A stretch of 64,000 nt of DNA from Flavobacterium undicola. GTDB lineage: Bacteria; Bacteroidota; Bacteroidia; Flavobacteriales; Flavobacteriaceae. The DNA lies in assembly GCF_009909155.2 (NCBI RefSeq), contig NZ_JAAAPM020000001.1, positions 124,001-188,000 of the forward strand, given 5' to 3'. The translations under genes and the position numbers were made by a program. Position 1 is the first letter of the stretch; each line of letters begins with the position of its first letter. The notes beneath the pieces are model-generated. The model was not told the origin of the DNA. It ran no database searches and saw only the letters and a list, made by a program, of their open reading frames with translations. Positions 6,543 to 16,239 of the stretch are shown piece by piece.

Positions 6543-9128
6543 CTATTCCACAATAGAACCTAAAACTTCTAACTCTGATAGTTTAGCAGATTCCCCTTCG
6601 GGGATTTTAGTAAATATCACTCTAATAAAACGTCCTGAAATAGATTTTGAAAATTTTTCTATTCTAACTTTACCCGTAGAAGATGGGTTTGATAAATCGA
6701 CAATAAGTTTCCATTGATTATCCGTATTCAATGTCTCAATTTTATAACCAAACTTAGCTTCGTAAGGAAACGTCAATTTTATTTGTTCAATTTTCACGTT
6801 TCGTTCTAAATCTACCTGCCACCAGTTACCTGATCTGTTATTTGCAGCCTGCCAAAAAGAATCTGGATTACCATCACCAACTAAACTTGGCGAATGTCCT
6901 GGAGCTTCACTGCTGGTTCGCGTCGGATTGTCAAGTCCAAAACTGGTAGTACTTGATTTTGCTTCTTTTCCTGTGAAGCGTACATACGAACGCTCCGCCA
7001 CAGTGGGAGTTTTTCCTTCCATAAATAAAGGCAACCCTTTTGTGTTTATTTTTACAATTGCATCTTTCAAACCGGGTGAAGTAGCTCGGATAACTGTCTC
7101 ACCACCAAAAAACGAGCGAAATTCAGTCGCAGCTAATCCGTCTATAATCTCAATATCCGATTTGGAATCAAAAGTAATGGACGTTCCTGTTGGAAATTCT
7201 CCAGGACCAGATTCGATACTTAATTTTACCGCAGGAGAATTACTCAATTCTTTTCCCTCAGCATCCACAATACTGACAAGCAAATAGGCATCATCTGTTC
7301 CGTCATTCGAAATTATTGTTTTATCGGCAGTGAGTTGAATCGCGGCAGCTGTTCCTTCTGTTCTTTCTGCTGGAGCGGGTATGCCTTTATATTCATTACG
7401 ATACCAGTAAAATGCTCTTTTAGGAATACGGGCATAATCTATTATTCCCGATGAACCAAAACGTTTACCAGCAACGCTGCCGTGATCAAAACCACACCAA
7501 ATTGCTTCACCACTTCGCCACTCGTAATGCCATGGATATTTTTGACTTTTATCCTGATTTACACCTAGAGGCAAATCACCCCAACCTGGTATATATTTTC
7601 CCGGACGGAAAGTTTCAGTAGAACCATATTCACCCACCACACTGGCAACACCCGGATTTATAAAGAGGCGGGCTCCGTCACCGTTATAACCTGCCACATC
7701 ACCAATTTTATCCATTTCGCCTCGTTGGCAACCGCCTATGGCTACAGGACGTGTAGGGTCAAGTTGATGTCCTAATTCAACTTCTTTTTTCAATAATTCA
7801 CGTGTTGGAGGAAGTGTTTCTTTGGTCGTAAAGAACGGTTCGTTACTGGTACTCCAAACAATAACAGAAGGATGATTGCGATGGATTCGAATCATGTCTT
7901 TCATTTGTTCCAATACACTTTGGTCGAATGCCGCCCAATCATCGGGATTCGTTGGATAGGCATTACTACCTTCATAATCCCCTTCAGTACGTGTACCTCC
8001 AGAACCCCAAAAAGGAGTTTCAGACCAAAACAATACTCCTTCTTTATCACAGGCTTCAACAAAAGCTGGATCATGCGGATAATGAGACCCACGAATAAAA
8101 TCAAATCCGGCCTCTTTCATCATTTTGATGTCTCGTAGAAAGGCATTGTTCGTTACCGCATCGCCCCAACCAGCGCGATCTTGATGCACATTTGCACCTT
8201 TGAAATAGTGGTGTTCCCCATTCAGGAAAAATCCTTTATCGGCAGTAAACTTAATACCGCGGAAACCCAATGGTGAAATAAAATCATCTACGACTTTGCC
8301 ATTGACAAGCACTATTGTTTTTACCGAATAAAGATTCGGTGTTTTTGGGCTCCATAATTTTGGATTTTTTATTGGATTGCTGGTTTGGTCAAAAACAATG
8401 GTTTGACCCGCCGGAATATTTTTCGTTGATAAAAAATCAGTCACTTTTTTTCCTTTAACATCCAGTATTGTCGTTTTAATAGTGGCCGAAACTTCAGTGT
8501 TTTTTTCATTGACAACTTCCGTTTTTACATTTACAGTAGCCAAATCTTTAGAAACAATTGGAGTCGTGACAAAAGTACCGTACCAGGCAACGTGCACTGG
8601 ATCGGTGACTACTAATTTTACGTCACGATAAATTCCTCCGCTGAAAACGTGTTCTCCGGCACGCGGCGCCACACGGGAATCCCAAAGATTATTCAATCTG
8701 ACGGCAACCGTATTTTGTCCTTTTTTAATCGCTTTGGTTATATCAATTTCAAAACCGGTATATCCTGAATTGTGTTTTCCAACTAATTTTCCATTGACAT
8801 AAATTTCAGCGGTTCGATAGGCTCCTTCAAAATCAAGGCTTACCCTTTTTCCTAGCCACTCTTCTGGAATAGTAATATTTTTGCGGTACCAACCATATCC
8901 TTTGTAAAATTTAGCCGACTGGTAATAAGGCATACTGAACGAATGCGGAATTCCAATATTATCCCACTTCGAATCATCGAAAGCAGGCACTTCCGCCCCG
9001 GAATAATCCCCCAACTTGAATTTCCACTCCGGATTGATATTGATGTTTTTTCTGACTGTCTGTGCATTTATGGTCGTTTGAAAAACTATAAATAGGAGGA
9101 ACAGAATACTGGTTTTGATTAATTTCAT
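6543..9128 (-). CDS. GH2 beta-galactosidase with C-terminal F5/8-type C domain
   Basis: This exported glycoside hydrolase family 2 enzyme is most likely a beta-galactosidase. A signal peptide ends near NAQ (residue 23). The sugar-binding jelly roll spans about 25-180, an immunoglobulin-like domain about 180-290 and the TIM barrel about 290-590. The acid/base is Glu430 in STSNEP and the nucleophile candidate is Glu500 in VVGEYG. Residues about 600-740 are a linker with immunoglobulin-like character, and 740-861 form a discoidin-like domain (SGNWWQVDL) that may bind carbohydrate. It lies in a run of exo-acting enzymes, where removal of galactose from xyloglucan side chains would fit. Confidence 0.9.
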   Translation of the reverse strand: MKLIKTSILFLLFIVFQTTINAQTVRKNININPEWKFKLGDYSGAEVPAFDDSKWDNIGIPHSFSMPYYQSAKFYKGYGWYRKNITIPEEWLGKRVSLDFEGAYRTAEIYVNGKLVGKHNSGYTGFEIDITKAIKKGQNTVAVRLNNLWDSRVAPRAGEHVFSGGIYRDVKLVVTDPVHVAWYGTFVTTPIVSKDLATVNVKTEVVNEKNTEVSATIKTTILDVKGKKVTDFLSTKNIPAGQTIVFDQTSNPIKNPKLWSPKTPNLYSVKTIVLVNGKVVDDFISPLGFRGIKFTADKGFFLNGEHHYFKGANVHQDRAGWGDAVTNNAFLRDIKMMKEAGFDFIRGSHYPHDPAFVEACDKEGVLFWSETPFWGSGGTRTEGDYEGSNAYPTNPDDWAAFDQSVLEQMKDMIRIHRNHPSVIVWSTSNEPFFTTKETLPPTRELLKKEVELGHQLDPTRPVAIGGCQRGEMDKIGDVAGYNGDGARLFINPGVASVVGEYGSTETFRPGKYIPGWGDLPLGVNQDKSQKYPWHYEWRSGEAIWCGFDHGSVAGKRFGSSGIIDYARIPKRAFYWYRNEYKGIPAPAERTEGTAAAIQLTADKTIISNDGTDDAYLLVSIVDAEGKELSNSPAVKLSIESGPGEFPTGTSITFDSKSDIEIIDGLAATEFRSFFGGETVIRATSPGLKDAIVKINTKGLPLFMEGKTPTVAERSYVRFTGKEAKSSTTSFGLDNPTRTSSEAPGHSPSLVGDGNPDSFWQAANNRSGNWWQVDLERNVKIEQIKLTFPYEAKFGYKIETLNTDNQWKLIVDLSNPSSTGKVRIEKFSKSISGRFIRVIFTKIPEGESAKLSELEVLGSIVE

Positions 9129-9162
9129 ATAAGTAAAATTTATTGGTTAGCGGTTATATGGT

Positions 9163-9215
9163 ATCGCCGTTTATTTATTGGTGTTTGCTTCCGCAAACCT
9201 GTCGTTAATGGCGAT
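9163..9215. other. Nested palindrome in the GH43-GH2 gap
   Basis: The intergenic segment forms an inner perfect hairpin, GTTTGC-TTCC-GCAAAC at 9183-9198, inside an outer pair ATCGCC (9163-9168) and GGCGAT (9210-9215), with further partial pairing inward. It has no T-tract, so it is not a standard terminator. It may be an RNA processing or stabilising element within the operon, or a REP-like repeat. Confidence 0.55.
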
Positions 9216-9281
9216 TTCATGGAATGTTTTTTATTAAAATTATGATTTCATTTGTCGGTTTCATCAAACGATGTTCCCTTA

Positions 9282-10331
9282 TTATTTTTTTTCAGTTTGA
9301 TTGGGTTGATTTACTGTTTCAGTGTCGATCATCCATTTTTTCCGGAGTCTTTTAGCTTCTTTCTTTGTAATGGACATGACTGTTCCATGGCGCGGATGAA
9401 AGTCCATTGTCACTTCTTGGTCAATTAACTTGAAATTTTCAAGATCGTCACTTTTCGTGAATTGGAACTGCCCTTTTTTATACACGTCATACATTAAAAT
9501 CCAGGAATCCGAATTGTTTAGTTTAAAAACGCAGGATCCTTCAACTGATTCCGTAGTTAGCTGTAGCGGTTTGTCCTGCTTTACATAACCTTCCGTCAGT
9601 TGGTTCGACACCGCTTTTTTGATTCCATTCAGATTATCCTCATCCTTGTAAAACAAATGATATTTACCTTTATAGTAAATAATATCACCATCAATACAAG
9701 CTTTGTTATGGGGTTCAAAAAACAATTGCTTGGGTTCCGTTTCGAATGCCGTAAAGTCCTTATTTACATAAGCATAATAGATTTTATCAGCTTCATTGCC
9801 GGATCGCATTGACCAGTAAATCATGTATTTCTTTTTTACAGAATCATAAATTGTTTGAGGAGCCCATGCACGGTTTACGAATTTGAACGCTGAAAATGTA
9901 TTGGGAACATTGACTTTACTGGATTTCCAGTCTATCAAGTTGGTTGATTTGAGCAAGACCAATCCCTGGTTTGAATCCCATCCTTTGGCAGCGACCATAT
10001 CTGTAGCGACCATGTAGAAAGTTTTTCCATCGACAGTGCGCATAATATGCGGATCACGAATTCCCCCGCTTTCACTAATCTTCCCTGAACTTAAAACAGG
10101 TTGATTGTGATTTAATGCCTTAAAATTATATCCATCATCGCTCAAAGCAAATCGAATTTGCTCTCCCTCCTTATCATTTGCCGTAAAATAAACAAAGAGG
10201 TAAGAACTATATTTATTTTTCACGGAGAGTTTATCCTTTATGTTTTCCGTGTTTGGTTGTTGGCCACACACAGTCATTAATACACATAAAGTAAATGAGA
10301 TACTGAATCCTATTTTTTTATACATTTTCAT
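9282..10331 (-). CDS. GH43-like glycosidase (arabinofuranosidase/xylosidase type)
   Basis: The protein has the five-bladed propeller pattern of the GH43 and related families. Recognisable acidic motifs are YLFVYFTAND near the N-terminus, GGIRDPHI, AWAPQTIYD, KACIDGDIIYYKGKYHLFYKDED and VEGSCVFK, which would supply the base, pKa modulator and acid. The substrate is not certain; alpha-L-arabinofuranosidase or beta-xylosidase activity is expected. The longest frame begins with a TTG at 10340, so I use the ATG at 10331, giving about 349 residues. The N-terminus (SFTLCVLMTVCGQQ) is a signal peptide, possibly of lipoprotein type. It lies between the GH95 and GH2 genes, 63 bp after the former. Confidence 0.8.
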   Translation of the reverse strand: MKMYKKIGFSISFTLCVLMTVCGQQPNTENIKDKLSVKNKYSSYLFVYFTANDKEGEQIRFALSDDGYNFKALNHNQPVLSSGKISESGGIRDPHIMRTVDGKTFYMVATDMVAAKGWDSNQGLVLLKSTNLIDWKSSKVNVPNTFSAFKFVNRAWAPQTIYDSVKKKYMIYWSMRSGNEADKIYYAYVNKDFTAFETEPKQLFFEPHNKACIDGDIIYYKGKYHLFYKDEDNLNGIKKAVSNQLTEGYVKQDKPLQLTTESVEGSCVFKLNNSDSWILMYDVYKKGQFQFTKSDDLENFKLIDQEVTMDFHPRHGTVMSITKKEAKRLRKKWMIDTETVNQPNQTEKK

Positions 10332-10394
10332 TTGATTCAATTGTTTTAGATTCTTGATTTAATAATTTTCGTAATGCAGAAATTAGCAAAATTT

Positions 10395-12815
10395 CTATTT
10401 GAAATCTTCTGGCGACAAAATTCTTATTTGATTCTTTTGAAAAATGAAATTAACAATTTTTCCATTATAACGAACTTTACACGCTGTACCGCCAACGCTT
10501 TTTATTCTTACTGTTTTCATTAACTTATTTTCCCAAACAACATCTACCTCAAAGCCTCCTCTTGCCCGTAGTCCTTTTACAGAACCATTTATCCAAGCAT
10601 CAGGCAAAGCAGGCAACAAATCAATAACACCTGTCTGGCTTTGCAATAACATTTCGGTCAGACCGGCAGTTGCCCCAAAGTTTCCATCAATTTGAAAAGG
10701 AGGATGTGCGTCAAAAAAATTAGGGTACGTACCTCCACCAGTTACGCCGCCTTTCTGGTCATCAGTGTGTTTTAAAATATCACGGAGCATCTTATATGCG
10801 TGATTTCCATCTCGTAATCTTGACCAAAAATTGATTTTCCAAGCCTTGCTCCAGCCCGTTCCTTCGTCACCTCGAAGTTCTAATGATTTTTTACAAGCTT
10901 CGGCAAAATCTGGTGTATCGATTGGAGAAATCTGACGTCCAGGATGCAAGCCGAATAATTGCGAAGCGTGACGTTGACGAGGAGTTGACTCATCATATTC
11001 TTTATACCATTCTAATAATTGCCCTTTGCTTCCTATTTTAAGAGGAAATAATTTTGCACGTTTTTCAATTAATTGACCACGAAATTCAGCATCAATATTG
11101 AGAACTTTTGAAGCTTCAATTAGATTCGTAAACAAGTCCCAACAAATAGAAATATCCATAGTTGAGGCTACAGTTACACCATAATTTTTTCCCTGTACAC
11201 GAAATTCATTTTCTGGAGATGTAGATGGAGCGGTTACCAGATAACCATCTTTTTCTATCAGCCAATCAAAACAAAAGAGAGCTGCTTCTTTCATCACGGG
11301 ATAAGCTTTGGTTCTTAAATACTCTTTGTCTCCCGTAAAACTGTAATGCTCCCAAAGGTGTTGACAAAGCCAAGTTCCGCCCATATACCAATTGGCCCAG
11401 GTTGGAGCACCATCTCCCTTATTACCAACCGCATTACTTAATCCCCATATATCGGAATTATGATGTGCAACCCAACCTCTAGCTTTATAGTATTCATTTG
11501 CCGTAACCTTTCCAGTCTTCGACAAATCAGTAATCCAATCCAACAAAGGTTCGTGCATTTCAGAAAGGTTGGTTTGTTCAGCCAACCAATAATTCATTTG
11601 AGTATTGATATTAATGGTGTAATTAGAACTCCAGGGCGCACGCATTTCTTTATTCCAAATCCCTTGCAGATTAGCTGGGCGTCCTCCTGAACGAGAAGAT
11701 GAAATCAGTAAATAACGGCCGTATTGGTAAAAAAGCTGCTCCAACTGGGGATCAAACGCACCATTGGAATACGCTTTGAGACGCTCATCAGAAGGCAATG
11801 ACAACTGCCTAGCATCTGTTTTATTATTTGACAAATCAAGACTTACCCGATTGAAATATTTCTCAAAATCATCAAAGTGCTTTTTCTTTAAATTATTGTA
11901 CGATAATTTTAATGCCTTATTCAACAGATTCGAAGCAATTGCTTTTTCATCTTTTCTTTGCGAATCGGGGCATTTATCAAAACCGTTGAAACTGGTCACA
12001 GCCGTTAGATAAAGAATCACTTCTGTGGCTTTATCAATATGAAGACCTTCAGCATCAGTCTTTATGGAACCTTCTTTGAGAACCGCTTTTAGATTGGATT
12101 GAAAACGCATTCCGTTGCATCCCGTTGTATCTGACCATAAAATAGGCTCACGTCCTTTAGGATTAAAATAACTTGGATCCACACGACTTGGCGCTTTTCC
12201 ACTCATGACCAACAGATTATTGCTTTTAGCAATCACAGATTTGGTTAAAAGACTGCTTAAATTAATGTCAAGCGTAAGCGATTTTGGCTTGGATGCCGTA
12301 ATACGTATGGCCATTACATTATTGGGAGCAGAAATAAAAATTTCACGAACATATTCGACATTATTAACCGTAAAACGTGTTGTTGATAATGCGTTGTTCA
12401 AACTTAAATCCCTATAATATTGGGTTGGCTGAGCTCCTTTAAAATCTTGTTTAATGACCAAATCGCCCAACGGCAAAAAACTTTCGCTATAATAGCCTTG
12501 CATTTTTTTGCATAAATCAGTGGCAAGTTGGTAATCCTCATTTTTCAATGCCTCACGAATCGGTTCCAAATATTTATTGGCTTCAGGATTGACATCCTTT
12601 TTCATTGGGCCACCTGACCACAATGAACCTTCATTGAGTTGAATCAGTTCTTTTTCTACTCCCCCAAATACCATTGCTCCTATCTGTCCATTTCCTATAG
12701 GCAATGCTTCAACCCACTGTTTTGCAGGTTTATCATACCAAAGCTTTAGATTTTTCTGAGCAAAACTAGTAGCCGAAACAAATAAAAGCACTAATACAAT
12801 AATCGCTTTTTTCAT
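10395..12815 (-). CDS. GH95 alpha-L-fucosidase
   Basis: This is a clear member of glycoside hydrolase family 95, inverting 1,2-alpha-L-fucosidases (some members act on L-galactose). A signal peptide ends at SFAQ (about residue 20). The N-terminal beta-domain starts with [22 protein letters not shown] and the (alpha/alpha)6 barrel follows from about 350. Residues matching the catalytic set of Bifidobacterium AfcA are Asn402 and Asn404 (in NYTININTQ), Glu535 (SPENEF) and Asp710 (FQIDGNFG). At 806 residues the protein is full length. In fucosylated xyloglucan the fucose is alpha-1,2-linked to galactose, which fits this enzyme ahead of the GH2 galactosidase. Confidence 0.93.
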   Translation of the reverse strand: MKKAIIVLVLLFVSATSFAQKNLKLWYDKPAKQWVEALPIGNGQIGAMVFGGVEKELIQLNEGSLWSGGPMKKDVNPEANKYLEPIREALKNEDYQLATDLCKKMQGYYSESFLPLGDLVIKQDFKGAQPTQYYRDLSLNNALSTTRFTVNNVEYVREIFISAPNNVMAIRITASKPKSLTLDINLSSLLTKSVIAKSNNLLVMSGKAPSRVDPSYFNPKGREPILWSDTTGCNGMRFQSNLKAVLKEGSIKTDAEGLHIDKATEVILYLTAVTSFNGFDKCPDSQRKDEKAIASNLLNKALKLSYNNLKKKHFDDFEKYFNRVSLDLSNNKTDARQLSLPSDERLKAYSNGAFDPQLEQLFYQYGRYLLISSSRSGGRPANLQGIWNKEMRAPWSSNYTININTQMNYWLAEQTNLSEMHEPLLDWITDLSKTGKVTANEYYKARGWVAHHNSDIWGLSNAVGNKGDGAPTWANWYMGGTWLCQHLWEHYSFTGDKEYLRTKAYPVMKEAALFCFDWLIEKDGYLVTAPSTSPENEFRVQGKNYGVTVASTMDISICWDLFTNLIEASKVLNIDAEFRGQLIEKRAKLFPLKIGSKGQLLEWYKEYDESTPRQRHASQLFGLHPGRQISPIDTPDFAEACKKSLELRGDEGTGWSKAWKINFWSRLRDGNHAYKMLRDILKHTDDQKGGVTGGGTYPNFFDAHPPFQIDGNFGATAGLTEMLLQSQTGVIDLLPALPDAWINGSVKGLRARGGFEVDVVWENKLMKTVRIKSVGGTACKVRYNGKIVNFIFQKNQIRILSPEDFK

Positions 12816-12849
12816 TGTAATACTTATTAAATTTAACCACTTTAGACTT

Positions 12850-12981
12850 CTAATTTTTTCTATAATTTTTTAGATCTAAACAAAACACACCATTATCTTC
12901 AGCATGATAGTTTTTATACTCTTCTATCAACTTTGGATTATCCACTAAATCGCAGGCGTAACATAATTTTTTGGAATTCAT
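12850..12981 (-). pseudogene. Truncated L-rhamnose/L-fucose mutarotase remnant
   Basis: An ATG at 12981 opens a 43-codon frame beginning MNSKKLCYACDLVDNPKL. This aligns directly with the start of the intact mutarotase at 6151-6495 (LCYACDLVDNPEL) for about 27 residues. The similarity then stops, the rest of the enzyme is missing, and the frame ends at 12850. The two genes differ at many bases, so this is an older paralogue rather than a recent copy. It lies between the GH31 and GH95 genes. Confidence 0.85.
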
Positions 12982-13054
12982 AAATTACGTTTTAAGGTGG
13001 GTTTAATCTTTATTAAATTCTTCATCAACAACTTTAATTCTTGGTTGTTAGTTT

Positions 13055-15688
13055 TTATTTTTTTCGAATAGCAATACCACTTCCATTGTATTTTATCGAA
13101 ACATTTGTTTTTCCGTTTTCAAGACCAACACCGTTTGATTCGTCAACCCAAACAATATTAAACACACGGTTTTCAATTAATCCTTTAAAAATTCCACCTT
13201 TTCGTTTTCCAATGGTCAGCGTTTGTTTTTGTTCGTTCCATTCAAAAGGGATCATCGAAAAAGCTCCTTTCTCATAATTGTAATTTACTCCTTCATCTTC
13301 ATAAAGCTCAAACTTGCCATTTGCTCCTGTATAAACTCTAATCTCAAGATTTTCAGCAGGCTTTTCATTTGTATACTGCATTTTTTCACCCATTGGAATG
13401 ATTGAACCCGATTTTATATATAAAGGAATGGTTGAAAGAGACGCAGCTGTTTGTACTGTTTGCCCGCCTTTATATTGTTTTCCTGTCCAAAAGTTAAACC
13501 ACCCTGATTGGTTTTCCGGTAAGTAAACATCCCAATTTTCCACCTCTTCTGAAACAACAGGAGCAACAAGAAAAGCTGACCCAAACATATACTGATAGTT
13601 TTGCTGAAGTGCTTTTGTGTCATTTGCAAAATCCATTATCAGCGGACGCATTAAGGTTCCGTTTTTAAAGGTTATATCGGCTGCCTGAGAATAAATATAA
13701 GGCAGTAAACGATAACGAAGGTTTAAGTATTTTAAAGACTCGGCTTCCACTTTTTCTCCGAATCTCCAGAATTCGGTATTCGTTTGATATCCGTGTACCC
13801 GTTGCAAAGGAGAGAATGTAGCCAACTGAAACCATCTTAAAAAACGTTCTTGAAATTTAGTATCGGTGTATTGACTTTTGCCCGGACGGAAAAATCCTCC
13901 TGCATCAAAAGTCCACCAAGGCAATCCTGTTATGGAATAATTTAATCCAGCAGTTAGTTGTCGGCGCAAGGTTTCCCAGTCGTTACCTACATCTCCAGTC
14001 CAAACTGCTGCTGCATAACGCTGTTGTCCTGAAAATCCGCTTCTGGTAAGAATAAAAACTCTTTTATCAGGAGCATCTTTGCGCGAACCCTCATATACCG
14101 TTTTTGTTACGTACATTGAATAAACATTTCGCATTTGTTCTCCGGGAATTGTTCCATTATTTATTTTTCTATTTACTAAATCATCATTTTCCGGTTCAGT
14201 AGCATCCTGCCACCAGGCATCAATTTCATACCGTTTTAAGAGCTTTTCACTGAAATTCTTCCAATAAAAATTTGCTGCATCAGGATTAAAGAAATCAACC
14301 CATTCGGTATTTGGGATATAGTATTTTTTGTTATTAAATTCTTTACCAAGCACACTTTCTTTATCAATTTTTGACCAAACGGAAAGCATCAGTCGCATAT
14401 TCATTTGATGTAATTCCTTTACCATAGCAGCGGGATCTGGAAACAAATCTTCATCGAATTTCATTGAATTCCAACCGTATTTTCCCCAATACTGCCAATC
14501 CTGAACAATTAAATCCATTGGTAATTTTTTCTCTCTGAATGCTCTGGCATTCTCAAGCAAATCATCTTGAGTAGTAAAGCGCTCACGGCAATGAATATAG
14601 CCTAATGACCATATTGGCATAAGTGGAGCCTGTCCTGTCAGATTACGATAACTTGAAATAACCTCATCTGAATTTCCGGCAAAAACAACATAATCCAGCT
14701 TATTAGCAACAGGAGATCTAAAGACTGTTTCATTGGTAACTTTGCGATAATATACTACAGGAAGATCGTTTTTTTCTCCTGTAACCACAATGTCGTGTTT
14801 ACCTGCTGTTAGTTTAACCAATGTGCTCGTTGTGGGCGGCAGCCAATGGTTTTTAAAATTAATAACCTCTTTACCATCGATTGTCAATTGCCATTTTCTG
14901 GCCATTTTTTGACCAACATCAAGCATTATAGCATATTCACCATTATCTTTAACCGTAAAATTTCCGGTAAACACACCGTCCTGACGAGTTTCCTTTTGTG
15001 TTCCATTAGTAGTGGTAACAGCAACAGTTATAGCTTCCCCGCTTGTACCTGCAGGCTTTAAATTCACCACATTATCAGCCGGATTAAAATCGGTAAGTCC
15101 ATAATTGTGCCATAGCAAACCATAACCTTTGCTTGACATAATAAACGGAATAGCAATTTGTGTATTTACCTGAGTTAATCTTCTGGGCAATCCTTTAATA
15201 TCCAAATGTCCGTCCTGAAACTGACCCGTACCAAAAATATATTCGTCGGCTAAAGTACTAAAACCTTGTTCCACAATATGGCAAGGTTCTCCTTGTACTG
15301 AACTTGGTTTAAAAATACGACCGTCAGGTTTTTCGCTAAGAAACACCTTCCCCTCATAGTTGCGATAGGACAATGCTCCACTCTTTTTATCTACTACCAC
15401 AGTCATTTTTGATGTAGCGATTTCAATTAGTGTGTTGGATTCCGAAACCTTAAAATCAGGCAGCTTAACTTTTGAAGTGAAAACTAATTCAGGAATTTGA
15501 CTTTTCATTTCCAAACCATACTGAACTCTTACGGTATTTTCGGTTAAAGGACTTAAATGCAGTTCTCCTTTGTCAAGAGTGATAACTACTTTATCGTTAT
15601 GTTTTTTATAGCCCTTAACCATTTGTCCAATACAAAACATTGGAATAAGTAAGACCAATAGAATTGTTATTTGCTTCATTTTTTTCAT
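13055..15688 (-). CDS. GH31 alpha-xylosidase with PA14 insert
   Basis: This exported glycoside hydrolase family 31 enzyme has a signal peptide ending near GQ (residue 22). The N-terminal beta-sandwich carries a PA14-like insert at about residues 223-320 (TGNFTVKDNGEYAIMLDVGQ...KHDIVVTGE). The barrel holds the nucleophile Asp495 in AWWQDATEPE and the acid/base Asp566 in VWTGDVGND. The DATEPE form and the PA14 insert are features of alpha-xylosidases such as the Bacteroides ovatus xyloglucan enzyme, so alpha-xylosidase is more likely than alpha-glucosidase. At 877 residues it is complete. Its 3' end and downstream spacer are duplicated at 15690-16228. Confidence 0.88.
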   Translation of the reverse strand: MKKMKQITILLVLLIPMFCIGQMVKGYKKHNDKVVITLDKGELHLSPLTENTVRVQYGLEMKSQIPELVFTSKVKLPDFKVSESNTLIEIATSKMTVVVDKKSGALSYRNYEGKVFLSEKPDGRIFKPSSVQGEPCHIVEQGFSTLADEYIFGTGQFQDGHLDIKGLPRRLTQVNTQIAIPFIMSSKGYGLLWHNYGLTDFNPADNVVNLKPAGTSGEAITVAVTTTNGTQKETRQDGVFTGNFTVKDNGEYAIMLDVGQKMARKWQLTIDGKEVINFKNHWLPPTTSTLVKLTAGKHDIVVTGEKNDLPVVYYRKVTNETVFRSPVANKLDYVVFAGNSDEVISSYRNLTGQAPLMPIWSLGYIHCRERFTTQDDLLENARAFREKKLPMDLIVQDWQYWGKYGWNSMKFDEDLFPDPAAMVKELHQMNMRLMLSVWSKIDKESVLGKEFNNKKYYIPNTEWVDFFNPDAANFYWKNFSEKLLKRYEIDAWWQDATEPENDDLVNRKINNGTIPGEQMRNVYSMYVTKTVYEGSRKDAPDKRVFILTRSGFSGQQRYAAAVWTGDVGNDWETLRRQLTAGLNYSITGLPWWTFDAGGFFRPGKSQYTDTKFQERFLRWFQLATFSPLQRVHGYQTNTEFWRFGEKVEAESLKYLNLRYRLLPYIYSQAADITFKNGTLMRPLIMDFANDTKALQQNYQYMFGSAFLVAPVVSEEVENWDVYLPENQSGWFNFWTGKQYKGGQTVQTAASLSTIPLYIKSGSIIPMGEKMQYTNEKPAENLEIRVYTGANGKFELYEDEGVNYNYEKGAFSMIPFEWNEQKQTLTIGKRKGGIFKGLIENRVFNIVWVDESNGVGLENGKTNVSIKYNGSGIAIRKK

Positions 15689-15732
15689 TTAATATTTATT
15701 AAATTCTTCATCAACAACTTATTTCTTGGTTG

Positions 15733-16228
15733 TTACTTTTTTCGAATAGCAATACTATTTCCATTGTATTTTACCGAAATATTTGTTTCTCCGTTTTCGA
15801 CACCAATACCATTTGATTCGTCAACCCAAACAACATTAAACACACGTTTTTTAATTAATCCAAAACTCCACCTTTTCGTTTTCCAAGTGTAAGCGTTTGC
15901 TTTTGTTCGTTCCATTCAAAAGGTATCACGGAAAAAGCTCCTTTCTCATAGTTGTAATACCATTTAGAAATATAAAATAATCCAATTTCCCAACTCCCTC
16001 TCCTTTGCTTCGCCAGTTCGCTGTCGCTCGTGTGGAGAGTCCCGTCCCGACGCTTCGGGATCGGGAGGGGTGAGGTAAACAAAAAACTGTTTTATATTTC
16101 TAAATGGTATAATTTACTCTTTCATCCTTATAAAGCTTAAACTTGCCATTAGAACCTGTATATACTCTAATCTCAAGGGGTTCAGCAGGTTTTCTTTTGT
16201 ATACTGGATTTTACATCTAAAGGAATGT
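15733..16228 (-). pseudogene. Broken second copy of the GH31 3' end
   Basis: The minus-strand DNA matches the last part of the intact GH31 gene, including the closing VFNVVWVDESNGIGVENGE and SIAIRKK-stop. The copy also includes the spacer that follows the intact gene (the stretch just before 13055 recurs just before 15733). A 4-base deletion at about 15861 shifts the frame. A 152-bp MITE interrupts it at 15958-16109, and a deletion removes sequence near 16215. Upstream homology stops about 12 bp from the stop codon of the neighbouring GH29 gene. No catalytic residue is included, so it cannot encode an enzyme. Confidence 0.9.
15958..16109. mobile_element. 152-bp MITE with 20-bp terminal inverted repeats
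   Basis: The element begins TACCATTTAG and ends CTAAATGGTA. The inverted repeats are perfect for 20 bp (15958-15977 with 16090-16109). The trinucleotide TAA flanks both sides (15955-15957 and 16110-16112). Removing the element plus one TAA restores alignment with the intact GH31 gene (TTG-TAA-TTTACTC on the plus strand). The interior is more GC-rich and can fold, for example TCCCGA-CGCT-TCGGGA near 16045-16062. It encodes no protein, so it must have been moved by a transposase encoded elsewhere. Confidence 0.92.
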
Positions 16229-16239
16229 TCGGGGGCAGC

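Noticed and set aside
15855..16082. Reading frame of 75 residues containing a GH31-like tail
   Set aside because: It starts inside the MITE and runs into a broken GH31 remnant, so it is an accident of the insertion and not a gene.
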